This document shows positions 55,027 to 64,000 of a stretch of 64,000 nt of DNA, one piece after another; position 1 is the stretch's first letter; every line of letters begins with the position of its first letter. The notes beneath the pieces are model-generated. The model was not told where the DNA came from and searched no databases. It was given only the letters and a program-made list of their open reading frames with translations. A program made the translations under genes and the position numbers. The stretch comes from Billgrantia tianxiuensis (GTDB lineage Bacteria; Pseudomonadota; Gammaproteobacteria; Pseudomonadales; Halomonadaceae). The DNA is taken from positions 3,286,001 to 3,350,000 of the forward strand of contig NZ_CP035042.1 of assembly GCF_009834345.1 (NCBI RefSeq), written 5' to 3'.

Positions 55027-56922
55027 TCAATCAAAGTCGATTTCCCACGGCCGTGGCCTTGCAGCTTCCTCCTGCGGCACCCTCACCCAGACGAAATGGT
55101 TGGCGTCCAGCCGCCGCTCGCCGCTCCAGCGATAGGCCACCAGGCGGCCGAATTTCACTGCGCTATAGTCGAGGCAGGCGATGTTGGCCGTAGGCAAGGC
55201 CGGAATGCCCTCGCACCAGTAGTGACCGATGAACAGCGGCGGCTGGTCGAGCCCGTAATGAGGCAGGCGGGCGCGTTCGTTCGCGGCCAGCTCACGTGCT
55301 TCCAGATCGTCGGGGAGATTGTCGGGCTGGAAGATCACGTCACCCCAAGTGTGTGGCTCGCGGGCCCAGAAGTGCGCGCGGAAACTGCGCCGAGTAAAAC
55401 CGTCGCCGGAGTGAATCTCCACTCCGGGGGGCAACGGCAGGTGTACCCCACGGGTCAAGCGGTCGAGAACCCGATAGGCCAGCGTATCAGACTCCACGGA
55501 TTGACACAGGAAGGGCTCATCGATGATACCCCTCGGGCATTCGCGCTCGAGCGCGTCGATCAGTTCCTGGTCCCAGCAGGCGTGCACCACTCGGAATGCA
55601 TCGAAATCGAGGTAGAGGGGGATCTCCATGAACCAGGCCAGCGTCTCGTCCCACTCGGCGGGATGATCACGGTACTGGTCGAGAGTTTCCTTGATGATGC
55701 GGTTGTGCCGAGGAGAGTGTTCACGCAGCCATTCGCGTCCCAGTTGGCGCGGCGCAGGGTGACAATAGGCCAGCGCATTGTATTCATGGTTGCCCATGAC
55801 CATATGCGCCTCACCCTCCTCCACCATGCGCCGCACGATGGTGACGGCCAGGCGAATGCGCGGGCCACGATCGATCAGGTCGCCGAGAAAGATCGCCTTG
55901 CGCCGCGGATGGCGGTAGACGCCACCGCGCTGATGGTAGCCGAGCTTCTCGAGCAGGGCCGCCAGGGTGGCGCCGCAGCCATGCACGTCACCGATCAGGT
56001 CGTAGCCTTCGATCGCCGCCTGTCTCACCTCAATCCCCAACCGGTTGCTCCAGCCCAGCTTGCTGCGCAGGACCTCGTAGAAGTTGTGGCCGAGCGGATG
56101 CACCAACTGCACCCGCTGGGGCTTGCGCTTCACCACCAGCACATCGTCCGGCTTGGCCACGGCACGGGTCTGACCGTCGCAACTGATGTGAGGATAGGTC
56201 TGATTGGTCTCGCCGATATGAACGTGGATCTCGCTGGCGGCATCGATCACGATGGGCCGGCTGGACAGGGTATGCGGGAACATCGGCACCAGTTCGATCA
56301 CATCCAGCTTGGGGTGCATGATCGAACCTCCGCCCGACAGCGCATAGGCGGTAGAGCCAGTGGGTGTGGCCATGATCAGTCCGTCGCTACGCTGGCTGCA
56401 AACGAATTGCTTGTCGATGAACAGTTCGAACTCGATCATGCGCACCGCCTTGCCGGGGTGCAGTACGACCTCGTTGAGGGCATCGCCATTGCCGACCAGG
56501 GTGCCGTCGCGATACAGCTCGGCATCAAGCAAGAAGCGCTCCTCGACCTCATACTGGCCGTCCAGCACCTGGCCGACCCGTTCCTCCAGCTCGTCGGGTG
56601 AGATATCGGTGAGAAAGCCCAGGCGTCCGCGATTGACGCCCAGCACCAGGGTGCCGCTGTGGCACAGCGTGCGGGCGGCACCTAGCAGGCTGCCATCGCC
56701 ACCCACCACGATGACGAGATCGCACAGCTCACCAAGGGTGCGCCGGCTGGCTTCGGGATGACCATGGTCGAGCAGCACGGTAGCGGTACGGTCCTCGACG
56801 ATCACATGGAGGCCGCGCTCGTCGAGAAAGCGCATCAGGCGCTTGAGGGTCTCGACCACCTTGGTGCTGCCAAGGCGGCCGATGAGACCGATGTTCTTGA
56901 ATCCGCCGTGCTCTTTTTGCAT
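55027..56922 (-). CDS. nadK: NAD kinase joined to a metallophosphoesterase in one frame
   Basis: First part (about 290 residues from MQKEHGGFKNIGLIGR): NAD kinase, with VVGGDGSLLGAARTL, NRGRLGFLTDI, NEVVLHPG and ATPTGSTAYALSGGG. It makes NADP from NAD and ATP. Second part: calcineurin-like phosphoesterase of the bis(5'-nucleosyl)-tetraphosphatase type, with DLIGDVHGCGATL, FLGDLIDRGP and MGNHEYNAL. The join lies at a C run (56035-56038). One added base there would end NadK at SNRLGD and leave a GTG start at 56028 for the phosphoesterase. So this may be two coupled genes rather than a fusion. Confidence 0.85.
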   Translation of the reverse strand: MQKEHGGFKNIGLIGRLGSTKVVETLKRLMRFLDERGLHVIVEDRTATVLLDHGHPEASRRTLGELCDLVIVVGGDGSLLGAARTLCHSGTLVLGVNRGRLGFLTDISPDELEERVGQVLDGQYEVEERFLLDAELYRDGTLVGNGDALNEVVLHPGKAVRMIEFELFIDKQFVCSQRSDGLIMATPTGSTAYALSGGGSIMHPKLDVIELVPMFPHTLSSRPIVIDAASEIHVHIGETNQTYPHISCDGQTRAVAKPDDVLVVKRKPQRVQLVHPLGHNFYEVLRSKLGWSNRLGIEVRQAAIEGYDLIGDVHGCGATLAALLEKLGYHQRGGVYRHPRRKAIFLGDLIDRGPRIRLAVTIVRRMVEEGEAHMVMGNHEYNALAYCHPAPRQLGREWLREHSPRHNRIIKETLDQYRDHPAEWDETLAWFMEIPLYLDFDAFRVVHACWDQELIDALERECPRGIIDEPFLCQSVESDTLAYRVLDRLTRGVHLPLPPGVEIHSGDGFTRRSFRAHFWAREPHTWGDVIFQPDNLPDDLEARELAANERARLPHYGLDQPPLFIGHYWCEGIPALPTANIACLDYSAVKFGRLVAYRWSGERRLDANHFVWVRVPQEEAARPRPWEIDFD

Positions 56923-56986
56923 GCCCTGGCCTCTCGGATCGTGGCCGCTCATTATGGGGGCTGGGCCCAGGGCGGGCAAACACGCC

Positions 56987-57856
56987 TTAGACAGCGGTGA
57001 CCGCCTGACGGCGCAGCCACCATTCGTTGAGCACCAGCGAACCCACGATGATCGCTCCCCCCAGCCCCAGCCGCACCAGGTCGGCATCACGGTTCCAGAT
57101 CACTAGGTTGACCACGAGACCGGCAGGAATCAGAGCGTTGTTCATGATCGCCAGCGCTCCGGCATCCACCCGGGTGGCCCCTAGGTTCCAGAAGAAGTAG
57201 CCGAGGCCCGAGGCCACCAGGCCCAGCCAGGCGAGCACGCCCCAATGCACTGTCGTGGAGGGCAACGCCGCGGCATTGCCCAGCAGAGCGAAGGCCGGCA
57301 ATGCCACGATCAGCGCACCCAGATAGAACCAGGCAAAGACGCTGTGGCGCGGCAATTCAGCGGGTAGCGTCACGGAGAAGCGACGGTAGCCCACCTGACC
57401 CAGGGCGAAGCAGAAGTTGGCCCCCTGCACCACCAGGAAGCCGAGCCAGAAACCGCTGTCGATGCCGTCGTAGCGGATCACCGCCGCTCCCATCACCGCC
57501 AGGGCGGCAGTGAGCAGGTAGAACGGAGTGAAGCGGCCGAACAAGGCATCGTCGAGCAGCGTCACGTAGAAGGGTGTGAAAATGGTGAAGAGCAGGACTT
57601 CCGGCACCGATAGCAACAGGAAGGACTGGTAGAAGAAGATGTACATCACGCCCAGCTGCACAGCGCCCAGACCCATCAGGGCCAGACGCTGGCGCCCCAC
57701 CAGTAGCCGCGGCCGCAGGAACGGCAGGAACACCAGGGCCGCCAGGCCGACACGCATCAGTACCGCGAAGTAGCTGTCCACCTGCCCGGCCAGGTAGACG
57801 CCGATCAGCGAGAACGAGAAGGCCCAGAGCACAGTGACGCCGACGAGATAACCCAC
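56987..57856 (-). CDS. EamA/DMT-family transporter
   Basis: 289 residues, ten membrane segments in two EamA repeats: VLWAFSFSLIGVYLAGQVD and, in the second half, GLVASGLGYFFWNLGATRVDAG. Family members export amino acids or other metabolites; substrate unknown. The start is GTG at 57856 with AGAGG six bases upstream, behind a strong promoter at 57892-57919. Confidence 0.88.
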   Translation of the reverse strand: MGYLVGVTVLWAFSFSLIGVYLAGQVDSYFAVLMRVGLAALVFLPFLRPRLLVGRQRLALMGLGAVQLGVMYIFFYQSFLLLSVPEVLLFTIFTPFYVTLLDDALFGRFTPFYLLTAALAVMGAAVIRYDGIDSGFWLGFLVVQGANFCFALGQVGYRRFSVTLPAELPRHSVFAWFYLGALIVALPAFALLGNAAALPSTTVHWGVLAWLGLVASGLGYFFWNLGATRVDAGALAIMNNALIPAGLVVNLVIWNRDADLVRLGLGGAIIVGSLVLNEWWLRRQAVTAV

Positions 57857-57891
57857 GGTTAACCTCTTGGAATAATTTGAGTTGACTGGCG

Positions 57892-57919
57892 ATTATACGG
57901 CCATTTCGCCGCCCTTCAA
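57892..57919 (-). promoter_or_regulatory. Sigma70 promoter of the EamA transporter gene
   Basis: On the minus strand TTGAAG (57914-57919) and a perfect TATAAT (57892-57897) are 16 bases apart, about 36 bases before the GTG start. Confidence 0.7.
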
Positions 57920-57939
57920 TGCACCGACGCCAAGGCGCT

Positions 57940-59621
57940 TCATGCACCGGATGTCGGCGAGCGGGCCGACTCGCTCGACATGACAGGCTCCCCGACGCCA
58001 CCTCGCCACGCTCACGACGTGTGGTGGCGAAATACTCCTCCAGGCGCACATCGGCCTGATCGCCGAACAGGATCGCACACGCCTCACGCAAGCCAGGTGA
58101 CTGGCGCATCGCCTCCTCATGCACCACCAGGGCGACCTTGGAGCGCCGCCGCAGGAAATCCTCCAGGCGGGTGATCATCTCGCGCCGCTTGGCGTAGTGC
58201 AGCTCGCAGCGCAGGTATTCCGTACCTTCGATCAGCACCTCGGCCTGGCGCGGATCCTCGCGGATCTCCTCGAGCATCTCCAGCGCATGGGTGCCATAGC
58301 GTCGCCACAGTCGGGTCGACAGCGGCTCGGAGGCGTCACTCGCGGTGAAATCATCGAGCCCCATGAGTTTCGCCTGGTGGAGAAACTCATGGCGCACCTG
58401 ATCGGGCGGCTCGCCGTACCAGCGATATTTGGGGTACGGCACCTCGACACCCATCCGGCCGACCGCGGCGACGATCTCCTCGCCCACGTTGAGGCAGTCG
58501 GTCAGCTTGCCACCGAAGATGCTCAGATGCGAGTCGGCCTGGTTGATGTCGATGGCATGCTTGCGCGAGAGCTGCAGGAAGTCGCGCCCACTGCCGCCAT
58601 CGGCCTTGACCGCCAGGGGACGCACACCGCAGCGGATGGAAATAATGTCCTGCTTGTCCAGCGGCCTGTCGAGTTCGAGGCGCTTGTTGATGTTGTCCAG
58701 CACGAAGCGAATGTCGTCTTCCGTGGCCGTCACCTCGGGTCTCTCGACGCGGGTGTCGGTGGTCCCGATACAGGTTCGCGGCCCCATGGGAATGACGAAG
58801 AAGAGTCGGCCATCATCGGCGAAGAACGCCAGCACGCGTCGACTGTCGGTCAGACGCGGCACGATCAGGTGGATGCCCTTGGAGTATACGTGGCGATGGT
58901 CCGTGGCTTGCCCGGTGAGGCTGTTGTGCTCGTCGACCCAGGGGCCGGCGGCGTTGATCAGGACTCTGGAGCGTACGACGAACTGCCGCCCGGTGACGAC
59001 ATCGCGCACCTGCGTCACCCAGCCGCCGTTCTCGCGTCGCGCACCCAGCGACTCCACATAGTTCGCCGCCACCGCACCGTAGTTGAGCGCCCCACGCACG
59101 AAGTTGAAGACGAAGCGGGCGTCGTTGTCGTGCAGGTAGGCATCGGAATACTCGAAACCGCCGATGGCATCGCGCGTGTCGATGATCGCTTCACTGTCAC
59201 GAATCGCGCTGGACGAGAGAAAGCGCGGAATCCGCGTAAAGCCATTGCCGATCAGCCAGTAAAGCCATGCACCGGCCCACAGGTAGCGCGGGTGGTAGCG
59301 AAAGCCCCGTGTGATGGTGGTGAGAAAGCGGATTTCCTGCACCGTGGCGGGATAGCTCCTGATCAGGTGGTTGCGGCTCATGCAGAGCTTGCGCACCAGG
59401 GCGAAGTCGCGACTCTCCATGTACTTGATGCCGCCCCACACCAGGTTGGACGAGTGCATGCTGGTGCTGCCGGCGAAATCGCCCCGCTCGATCAGCGCAA
59501 CCCGTACTCCCTTGCCGGCCAGTGCCGCCGCCGCAGAGGCGCCATTGATGCCGCCCCCCACGATCAGTACGTCGAAGTCTCCGTTATCCAACTTATTGAT
59601 ATTACTGCTACGCAGTTCCAT
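57940..59621 (-). CDS. glpD: Glycerol-3-phosphate dehydrogenase (FAD), frame broken at its 3' end
   Basis: About 560 residues. FAD-binding start FDVLIVGGGINGASAAAALAG, MHSSNLVWGGIKYME, INAAGPWVDEHNS, and IFGGKLTDCLNVGEEI. It oxidises glycerol-3-phosphate at the membrane and passes electrons to quinone. The start at 59621 has AAAAAGG seven bases upstream. As given, the frame runs into the next gene (to 57357). One added base in the C run 57990-57993 gives the end VASGEPVMSSESARSPTSGA with a stop at 57940, which I prefer. It follows the glycerol transporter genes and a terminator hairpin. Confidence 0.9.
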
Positions 59622-59640
59622 GTACGGACCTTTTTGAAGC

Positions 59641-59672
59641 AAAAGCCCCGTTCGGCGAGCGCCGAGCGGGGC
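59641..59672 (-). terminator. Terminator/attenuator hairpin between glpV and glpD
   Basis: GCCCCG-TT-CGGC (59645-59656) pairs with GCCG-AG-CGGGGC (59661-59672), and on the minus strand TTTT follows. Only about 20 bases lie between the hairpin and the glpD start, so glpD expression depends on readthrough or on a promoter inside this 150-base gap. Confidence 0.75.
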
Positions 59673-59772
59673 AAGGATGACCCGGACGGGCTACCGGAAC
59701 ACGGTGATGGTGTCTGGGCCCGGCACAACGCGCCGGGCAACTTGGCTCGCCGGGTGCGGCCCGACGCTTGCC

Positions 59773-61512
59773 TCAGCGTGTACCGGCGGCCATCCACTCC
59801 TCCATCATCTGGTCGTAAGGCACGGTGGTTCCCTGCGGCATCTCGTCGTCGAGCTTGGCCTTGGGCGAGCCTTCCTGCGACAGCCAGTACTCCGGGTCGC
59901 GCTCTTCGTTGAGCATCGGCGGGTAGGCCTCGAACACGTTGGCCCGTGCCAGCCGCGCCATGATGTTGTCGAGCGCGCCGGCCAGGTTGTCGAGCGCCTC
60001 CTGGGGCGTGATCTCACCGCTCACGGCCGGGGCCAGGTTCTGCCACCACAGCGGTGCCATGCGCGGATAATCCGGCACGTTGGTGGAAGACGGGGTCCAG
60101 TTCGACTCGTTGGGGCTGCGGTAGAACTCCACCAGGCCGCCCAGCTTGGGTGCCAGTTCGGTCATCTGGTCGGAGAAGATGTCGGACTCGCGGATCGGCG
60201 TGAGACCGGCCATCAGCTTCTCCAGCGATACGGTCTTGGCGGTGGTGAACTGAGCGAACAGCCAGGCCGCGGTGCGCCGGTCCTCCGGGGTGGAATCGAA
60301 GAAGGTCCAGGAACCCACGTCCTGGTAGCCCACCTTCATGCCCTCCTCCCAGTACGGCCCGGTGGGCGACGGCGCCATGCGCCATTTGGGGTTGCCTTCG
60401 TCATCGGTGACCGGCAGCCCCGGGTCGGTCATGTCGGCGGTGAAGGCGGTGTACCAGAAGATCTGCTGGGCGATGTTGCCCTGGGCAGGCACCGGACCGG
60501 CTTCACCGAAGGTCATGCCCTGGGCCTCGGGCGGCGCGTACTTGTCCAGCCACTCGACCATCTTGGTCACGGCGAAGACCGAGGCCGGCGAGTTGGTGGC
60601 ACCACCACGGCTGACGCTGGCCCCCACCGGGCGGCTCTCTTCGTCGACGCGAATGCCCCAATCGTCCACCGGATTGCCGAACGGCACACCGGGGCTGCCC
60701 ATGCCCGCCATGGAGAGCCAGGAATCGTGGAAACGCCAGCCCAGCGACGGATCGCGGCGCCCGTAGTCCATGTGACCATAGACCCGCTGGCCGTCGATCT
60801 CGCCAACGTGCTCGGTGAAGAACTCGGCGATGTCCTCGTAGGCCGTCCAGTTGGTCGGCACGCCCAGGTCGTAGCCGTAGATCTCGCGGAACTGCTCCTG
60901 CAGGTCCTCGCGCTGGAACCAGTCATAGCGGAACCAGTAGAGGTTGGCGAACTGCTGATCGGGCAGTTGGTAGATGCTGCCGTCCGGCCCGGTGGTGTAC
61001 TGCAGGCCGATGAAGTCGTCGAGATCGAGGGTCGGCAACGTGAAGTCGGCCCACTCGTTCTCCATGGCCTGGGACAGATTGACGGTAGTGCCGTAGCGGA
61101 TATGGGTACCGATGGCATCCGAGTCGTTGACGTAGCCGTCGTAGATATTGCGCCCGGTCTGCATCTGGGTCTGCATGTTGTCCACCACGTCACCTTCGCC
61201 GATGATGTTGTGGGTGACCCGGATGCCGGTGAGTTCCTCGAAGGCCGGCGCCAGTACGTCACGCTCCCAGACGTGGGTAGTCAGACCTTCGGCGACGGTA
61301 TTGATCTCCATGCCGCGGAACGACTCGGCGGCCTGGGCAAACCATAGCAACTCCTCGATCTGCTCCTCGCGGGAAAGCGTGGAGTTCTGGAAGTGCGTAT
61401 CGACCAGCCGCTCGGCGATCGCACGGGCATCGTCTGACTGGGCGTGCAGGCCGGCCGAAGCGAGCAGCAGGCTGCCCGCGATCGCCGTCAGTTGGATCCT
61501 TTTATTCTTCAT
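59773..61512 (-). CDS. glpV: Glycerol ABC transporter substrate-binding protein (GlpV-like)
   Basis: 579 residues with signal peptide (MKNKRIQLTAIAGSLLLASAGLHAQ). Family 1 sugar-type binding protein: WERDVLAPAFEELTGIRVTH, later TNWTAYEDIAEFFTEHVG and STNVPDYPRMAPLWWQNL. Length and neighbours (glpQ, glpP, DUF2160, glpD) match the glycerol importer first described in Rhizobium. It binds the substrate in the periplasm. Confidence 0.88.
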   Translation of the reverse strand: MKNKRIQLTAIAGSLLLASAGLHAQSDDARAIAERLVDTHFQNSTLSREEQIEELLWFAQAAESFRGMEINTVAEGLTTHVWERDVLAPAFEELTGIRVTHNIIGEGDVVDNMQTQMQTGRNIYDGYVNDSDAIGTHIRYGTTVNLSQAMENEWADFTLPTLDLDDFIGLQYTTGPDGSIYQLPDQQFANLYWFRYDWFQREDLQEQFREIYGYDLGVPTNWTAYEDIAEFFTEHVGEIDGQRVYGHMDYGRRDPSLGWRFHDSWLSMAGMGSPGVPFGNPVDDWGIRVDEESRPVGASVSRGGATNSPASVFAVTKMVEWLDKYAPPEAQGMTFGEAGPVPAQGNIAQQIFWYTAFTADMTDPGLPVTDDEGNPKWRMAPSPTGPYWEEGMKVGYQDVGSWTFFDSTPEDRRTAAWLFAQFTTAKTVSLEKLMAGLTPIRESDIFSDQMTELAPKLGGLVEFYRSPNESNWTPSSTNVPDYPRMAPLWWQNLAPAVSGEITPQEALDNLAGALDNIMARLARANVFEAYPPMLNEERDPEYWLSQEGSPKAKLDDEMPQGTTVPYDQMMEEWMAAGTR

Positions 61513-61573
61513 GTTGACCTCGTCTGCGTGTGGATGTCGTCCATGACACGGTTATCGTCCGTACGGCCTTGGT

Positions 61574-61846
61574 TCAGCCCCAGCGCATCAGCACCAGCAA
61601 CCAGAGGACGGAAGCCCCTAGGGCAAACCAAATCGAGAGTTCGGTGAAGCCGACCACCGCCAGGTGGATATAGGCAGCGGAAAGCAGCCCTATGAAGAGC
61701 CGATCGCCGCGGGTAGTAGCGATCGGCAGGAAGCCGCGCCGTTCCACCGTGGGCGAAACCAGCTCCCAGGCCGTCATGCCAAGCAGTATCGCGGCGATGA
61801 CGGCGAAGAAAACCGCCGTGGGCAGTGTCCAGACCATCCAATCCAT
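61574..61846 (-). CDS. glpU: DUF2160 small membrane protein of the glycerol transporter (GlpU-like)
   Basis: 90 residues, MDWMVWTLPTAVFFAVIAA, with two to three hydrophobic segments (also RLFIGLLSAAYIHLAVVGF and LGASVLWLLVLMRW). DUF2160 proteins occur between the permease and binding-protein genes of this transporter class; the role is unknown. It starts 15 bases after glpQ. Confidence 0.85.
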   Translation of the reverse strand: MDWMVWTLPTAVFFAVIAAILLGMTAWELVSPTVERRGFLPIATTRGDRLFIGLLSAAYIHLAVVGFTELSIWFALGASVLWLLVLMRWG

Positions 61847-61861
61847 CGTGGTTTCCTCCCC

Positions 61862-62755
61862 TCAGGTCCGGCCCAGGGCAAAGCCCTTGGCGATATGGTT
61901 GCGCACGAAATAGACCACCACGATGCCCGGGATGATGGTCAGCACGCCGGCGGCGGCCAGGGTGCCCCAGTCGATACCCGATGCCGTCGAGGTACGCGTC
62001 ATGATCGAGGCGATGGGCTGGGCCTTGGTGGCGGTCAGGGTGCGGGAGAGCAGCAGCTCGACCCAGGAGAACATGAACAGGAAGAACAGCGTCACGCCGA
62101 TTCCCGAGCGGATCATGGGTAGGAAGATGGTGACGAAGAAGCGCGGAAAGCTGTAGCCATCGATATAGGCGGTTTCGTCGACTTCCTTGGGCACGCTGCT
62201 CATGAAGCCCTCGAGAATCCATACCGCCAGCGGAATGTTGAACAGACAGTGAGCCAGCGCCACAGCGATATGGGTATCGAACAGCCCCACCGAGTAGTAG
62301 AGCTGGAAATAGGGCAGCAGGAATACCGCCGGCGGCGCCATCAGGTTGGTCAGCAACCAGAAGAACAGGTGCTTGTCGCCGATGAACTTGAAGCGGCTGA
62401 AGGCATAGGCGGCGGGCAGCGCCACCGTGATACTGATCAGCATGTTCATCAGCACGTAGGCCAGCGAGTTGACGTAGCCCATGTACCAGTTGGCGTCGGT
62501 GAAGATACCCACGTAGTTGCCCAGGGTGAAGTTCTGCGGCCAGAACGAGAAGGTGCCGAGAATCTCACTGTTGGTCTGGAACGACAGGTTGAGCAGCCAG
62601 TAGATCGGCAGCATCACGAACACTAGATAGAGCCCGAGCAGCGTGCGGCGACGCCAACGGACGCTGGCCGAGCGGGCTTGCTTGCGGCGCCTGGCGGCAC
62701 TGTCGGCCGCCTGCTGACGTACGCTTTCGGGGGTGGTCGGCACGGAGCGGGTCAT
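61862..62755 (-). CDS. glpQ: Glycerol ABC transporter permease (GlpQ-like)
   Basis: 297 residues. MalG-type permease: an N-terminal charged segment, about six membrane spans, and the EAA loop around EVDETAYIDGYSFPRFFVTIFLP. It pairs with the permease encoded at 62757-63641, whose stop lies one base before this start. Confidence 0.9.
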   Translation of the reverse strand: MTRSVPTTPESVRQQAADSAARRRKQARSASVRWRRRTLLGLYLVFVMLPIYWLLNLSFQTNSEILGTFSFWPQNFTLGNYVGIFTDANWYMGYVNSLAYVLMNMLISITVALPAAYAFSRFKFIGDKHLFFWLLTNLMAPPAVFLLPYFQLYYSVGLFDTHIAVALAHCLFNIPLAVWILEGFMSSVPKEVDETAYIDGYSFPRFFVTIFLPMIRSGIGVTLFFLFMFSWVELLLSRTLTATKAQPIASIMTRTSTASGIDWGTLAAAGVLTIIPGIVVVYFVRNHIAKGFALGRT

Positions 62756-62756
62756 G

Positions 62757-63641
62757 TCAGGCGCCTCCCTGTGAGGTGTCGTCTTTCTGGCTGTTCATGA
62801 TCGCGGTGTAGAAGACCCAGCAGACCAGCAGAATGATGAGGAAATAGATCAGCGAGAACGCCGCCGAGGGGCCCAGGTCCTGCTGCCCGATGGCCATGGT
62901 GGTCAGCGACTGGCTGAGAAAGGTGGTGGAACTGCCCGGCCCGCCGCCGGTGAGCACGAACGGTTCCGCATAGATCATGAACGAGTGCATGAAGCGCAAC
63001 AGCACGCCGATTACCAGCACGTTGGTAAGCTTGGGCAGTTGGATGTAGCGGAACACCGCCCACTTCGAGGCACGATCGATGCGTGCCGCCTGGTAATAGG
63101 CATCGGGAATCGAGCGCAGGCCGCTGTAGCACAGCAGGGCGATCAGCGGGGTCCAGTGCCACACATCCATCAGGATGATCGTGGCCCAGGCATCGGTAGC
63201 ATTGCGGGTGATGTTATAGGGGTAGCCCAGCTCGCGAATGCCGACGCCCATCAGCCCGATGTCGCCACGGGTGAAGAGCTGCCAGATGCTGCCCACCACG
63301 TTCCATGGGATAAGCAGCGGCAGCGTGATCAGGATCAGCACGGCGGAAGCCTGCCAGCCGCGCTTGGGCATCAGCAGGGCGATACCGATCCCCAGCGGCA
63401 CCTCGATCGCCAGAATGGTGAAGGAAAAGGCGAACTGGCGCAGCAGTGCCGCCTGCAGCGCCGAGTCGTTCAGCATCACCTCGAACCACTCGGTGCCGGT
63501 GAAGAAGCGCGTGTTGGCATCGAACACGTCTTGCACCGAGTAGTTGACCACTGTCATCAGTGGAATGATGGCCGAGAATGCCACCAGCAGCAGCATGGGC
63601 AGGATCAGGAACCACGCCCGGTTGTTGTAGACCTTGTTCAT
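62757..63641 (-). CDS. glpP: Glycerol ABC transporter permease (GlpP-like)
   Basis: 294 residues from MNKVYNNRAWFLILPML. MalF-type permease with six membrane spans and the EAA loop near PDAYYQAARIDRASKWAVF. GGAGG seven bases before the ATG at 63641 fixes the start. The start overlaps the ATPase stop by ATGA. Confidence 0.9.
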   Translation of the reverse strand: MNKVYNNRAWFLILPMLLLVAFSAIIPLMTVVNYSVQDVFDANTRFFTGTEWFEVMLNDSALQAALLRQFAFSFTILAIEVPLGIGIALLMPKRGWQASAVLILITLPLLIPWNVVGSIWQLFTRGDIGLMGVGIRELGYPYNITRNATDAWATIILMDVWHWTPLIALLCYSGLRSIPDAYYQAARIDRASKWAVFRYIQLPKLTNVLVIGVLLRFMHSFMIYAEPFVLTGGGPGSSTTFLSQSLTTMAIGQQDLGPSAAFSLIYFLIILLVCWVFYTAIMNSQKDDTSQGGA

Positions 63642-64000
63642 TGCCCCACCTCCACGCGGAACTCGTCGATATAAAGGTGCAGCCACGCTTCGGGGAAGCG
63701 GACGAACGCCTGCCGTGGCGGCAGCGGCTGGTCTTCACCCAGGCGCGCACGGAACGTCTTGCCGGCGAATGCGAACGACACGATGCGGTAGGTACCGAGG
63801 TCCTGAACGCTGTCGATCTCGATCGGGTAGGCATCCGTGGCCGGAGTTTCCCGCACCTCGACGAACTCGGGGCGAATCCCGAGCTTGATGTTGCGTGAAC
63901 GGGCCTGCTGGATGGCGCCCTGAAGCGCCGGAGAGAGCGTCAGGTCGACGGTACCGGCCCGCGCCCCGCTGTCAGTGCGCGCCACCTCCATCAGGTTCAT
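63638..64000 (-). CDS. ABC transporter ATP-binding protein, C-terminal part
   Basis: Only the last 120 residues are in the window; the Met at the window edge is internal. The visible part is the regulatory OB/TOBE-type domain of a MalK-like ATPase (MNLMEVARTDSGARAG, then NIKLGIRPEFVEVRE, and RLGEDQPLPPRQAFVRFPEAWLHLY). It would be the second glycerol-transporter ATPase (glpT position); the Walker motifs lie outside the window. Confidence 0.8.
   Translation of the reverse strand: MNLMEVARTDSGARAGTVDLTLSPALQGAIQQARSRNIKLGIRPEFVEVRETPATDAYPIEIDSVQDLGTYRIVSFAFAGKTFRARLGEDQPLPPRQAFVRFPEAWLHLYIDEFRVEVGQ

Noticed and set aside
55015..56601. A 528-residue plus-strand frame antisense to nadK and the phosphoesterase
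   Set aside because: No start signal or family motif; the minus-strand protein has clear motifs throughout.
57357..57939. GlpD extended by about 200 residues
   Set aside because: The extra part reads the EamA transporter gene out of frame and appears only because the frame breaks at 57990-57993.
59677..61347. A 556-residue open frame antisense to glpV
   Set aside because: Shadow of a well-supported gene; composition (Gly, Arg, His, Val-rich) is typical of such shadows.

Overview
The window is GC-rich chromosomal DNA from a gammaproteobacterium. A Halomonas-type (Halomonadaceae) organism is my inference. It rests on the high GC content, the complete aerobic cobalamin cluster of pseudomonad/halomonad type, a PA0069-family radical SAM gene with a LexA box, and a glpV/glpU-type glycerol ABC transporter. 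I see no tRNA, rRNA, insertion sequence, integrase or CRISPR array.

Layout: (1) 1-6500: the 5' part of an SLC13/TrkA-C permease, then a minus-strand acyl-CoA operon (crotonase, ADP-forming acyl-CoA synthetase, second crotonase) divergent from an RpiR-type regulator. A clear sigma70 promoter and perfect inverted repeats lie between them. (2) 6600-14664: a large LysM-containing protein of unknown role, quinone oxidoreductase, GNAT-like protein, glycerophosphodiester phosphodiesterase, glutaminase, and a PncC-NadE (NAD metabolism) reading frame. (3) 14734-33603: the corrin-ring part of cobalamin synthesis. One set runs from a cobalamin riboswitch (33451-33603, minus) through a ChlI-ChlD chelatase subunit, cobB, cobW, cobN, cobG, cobH, cobI and cobJ. 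Then comes cobK on the opposite strand, then cobL, cobE, cobM, cobF, cobO, bluB and cobQ. Most neighbours overlap by ATGA or TGATG. (4) 33995-36836: a FecBCD-type importer on the plus strand. (5) 36893-41415: btuD, btuC, btuF and btuB on the minus strand, behind a second cobalamin riboswitch, with a 143-bp palindromic element between riboswitch and btuB. (6) 41955-47392: nucleotide-loop genes cobT, cbiB, cobD, cobU, cobS, cobC and a second CobU-like gene. (7) 47450-57856: a copper P-type ATPase, a LexA-box radical SAM gene, GST, zinc alcohol dehydrogenase, DUF2797 and YeaC-like proteins, rhomboid protease, NAD kinase joined to a phosphoesterase, and an EamA exporter. (8) 57940-64000: glpD and the glycerol ABC transporter glpV, glpU, glpQ, glpP and part of an ATPase gene.

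Together cobG (O2-dependent ring contraction), CobN chelatase (late cobalt insertion), cobF and bluB mark the aerobic route. Every step from precorrin-2 to adenosylcobalamin has a candidate here, except the corrin reductase and the uroporphyrinogen methyltransferase.

A caution for any reader: at least fourteen reading frames are broken by what looks like one missing G/C in a run of three to five G/C. Restoring one base gives the expected family sequence each time. I read these as base-calling or assembly errors rather than gene decay. I give the full extent of each such gene and state where the frame breaks.
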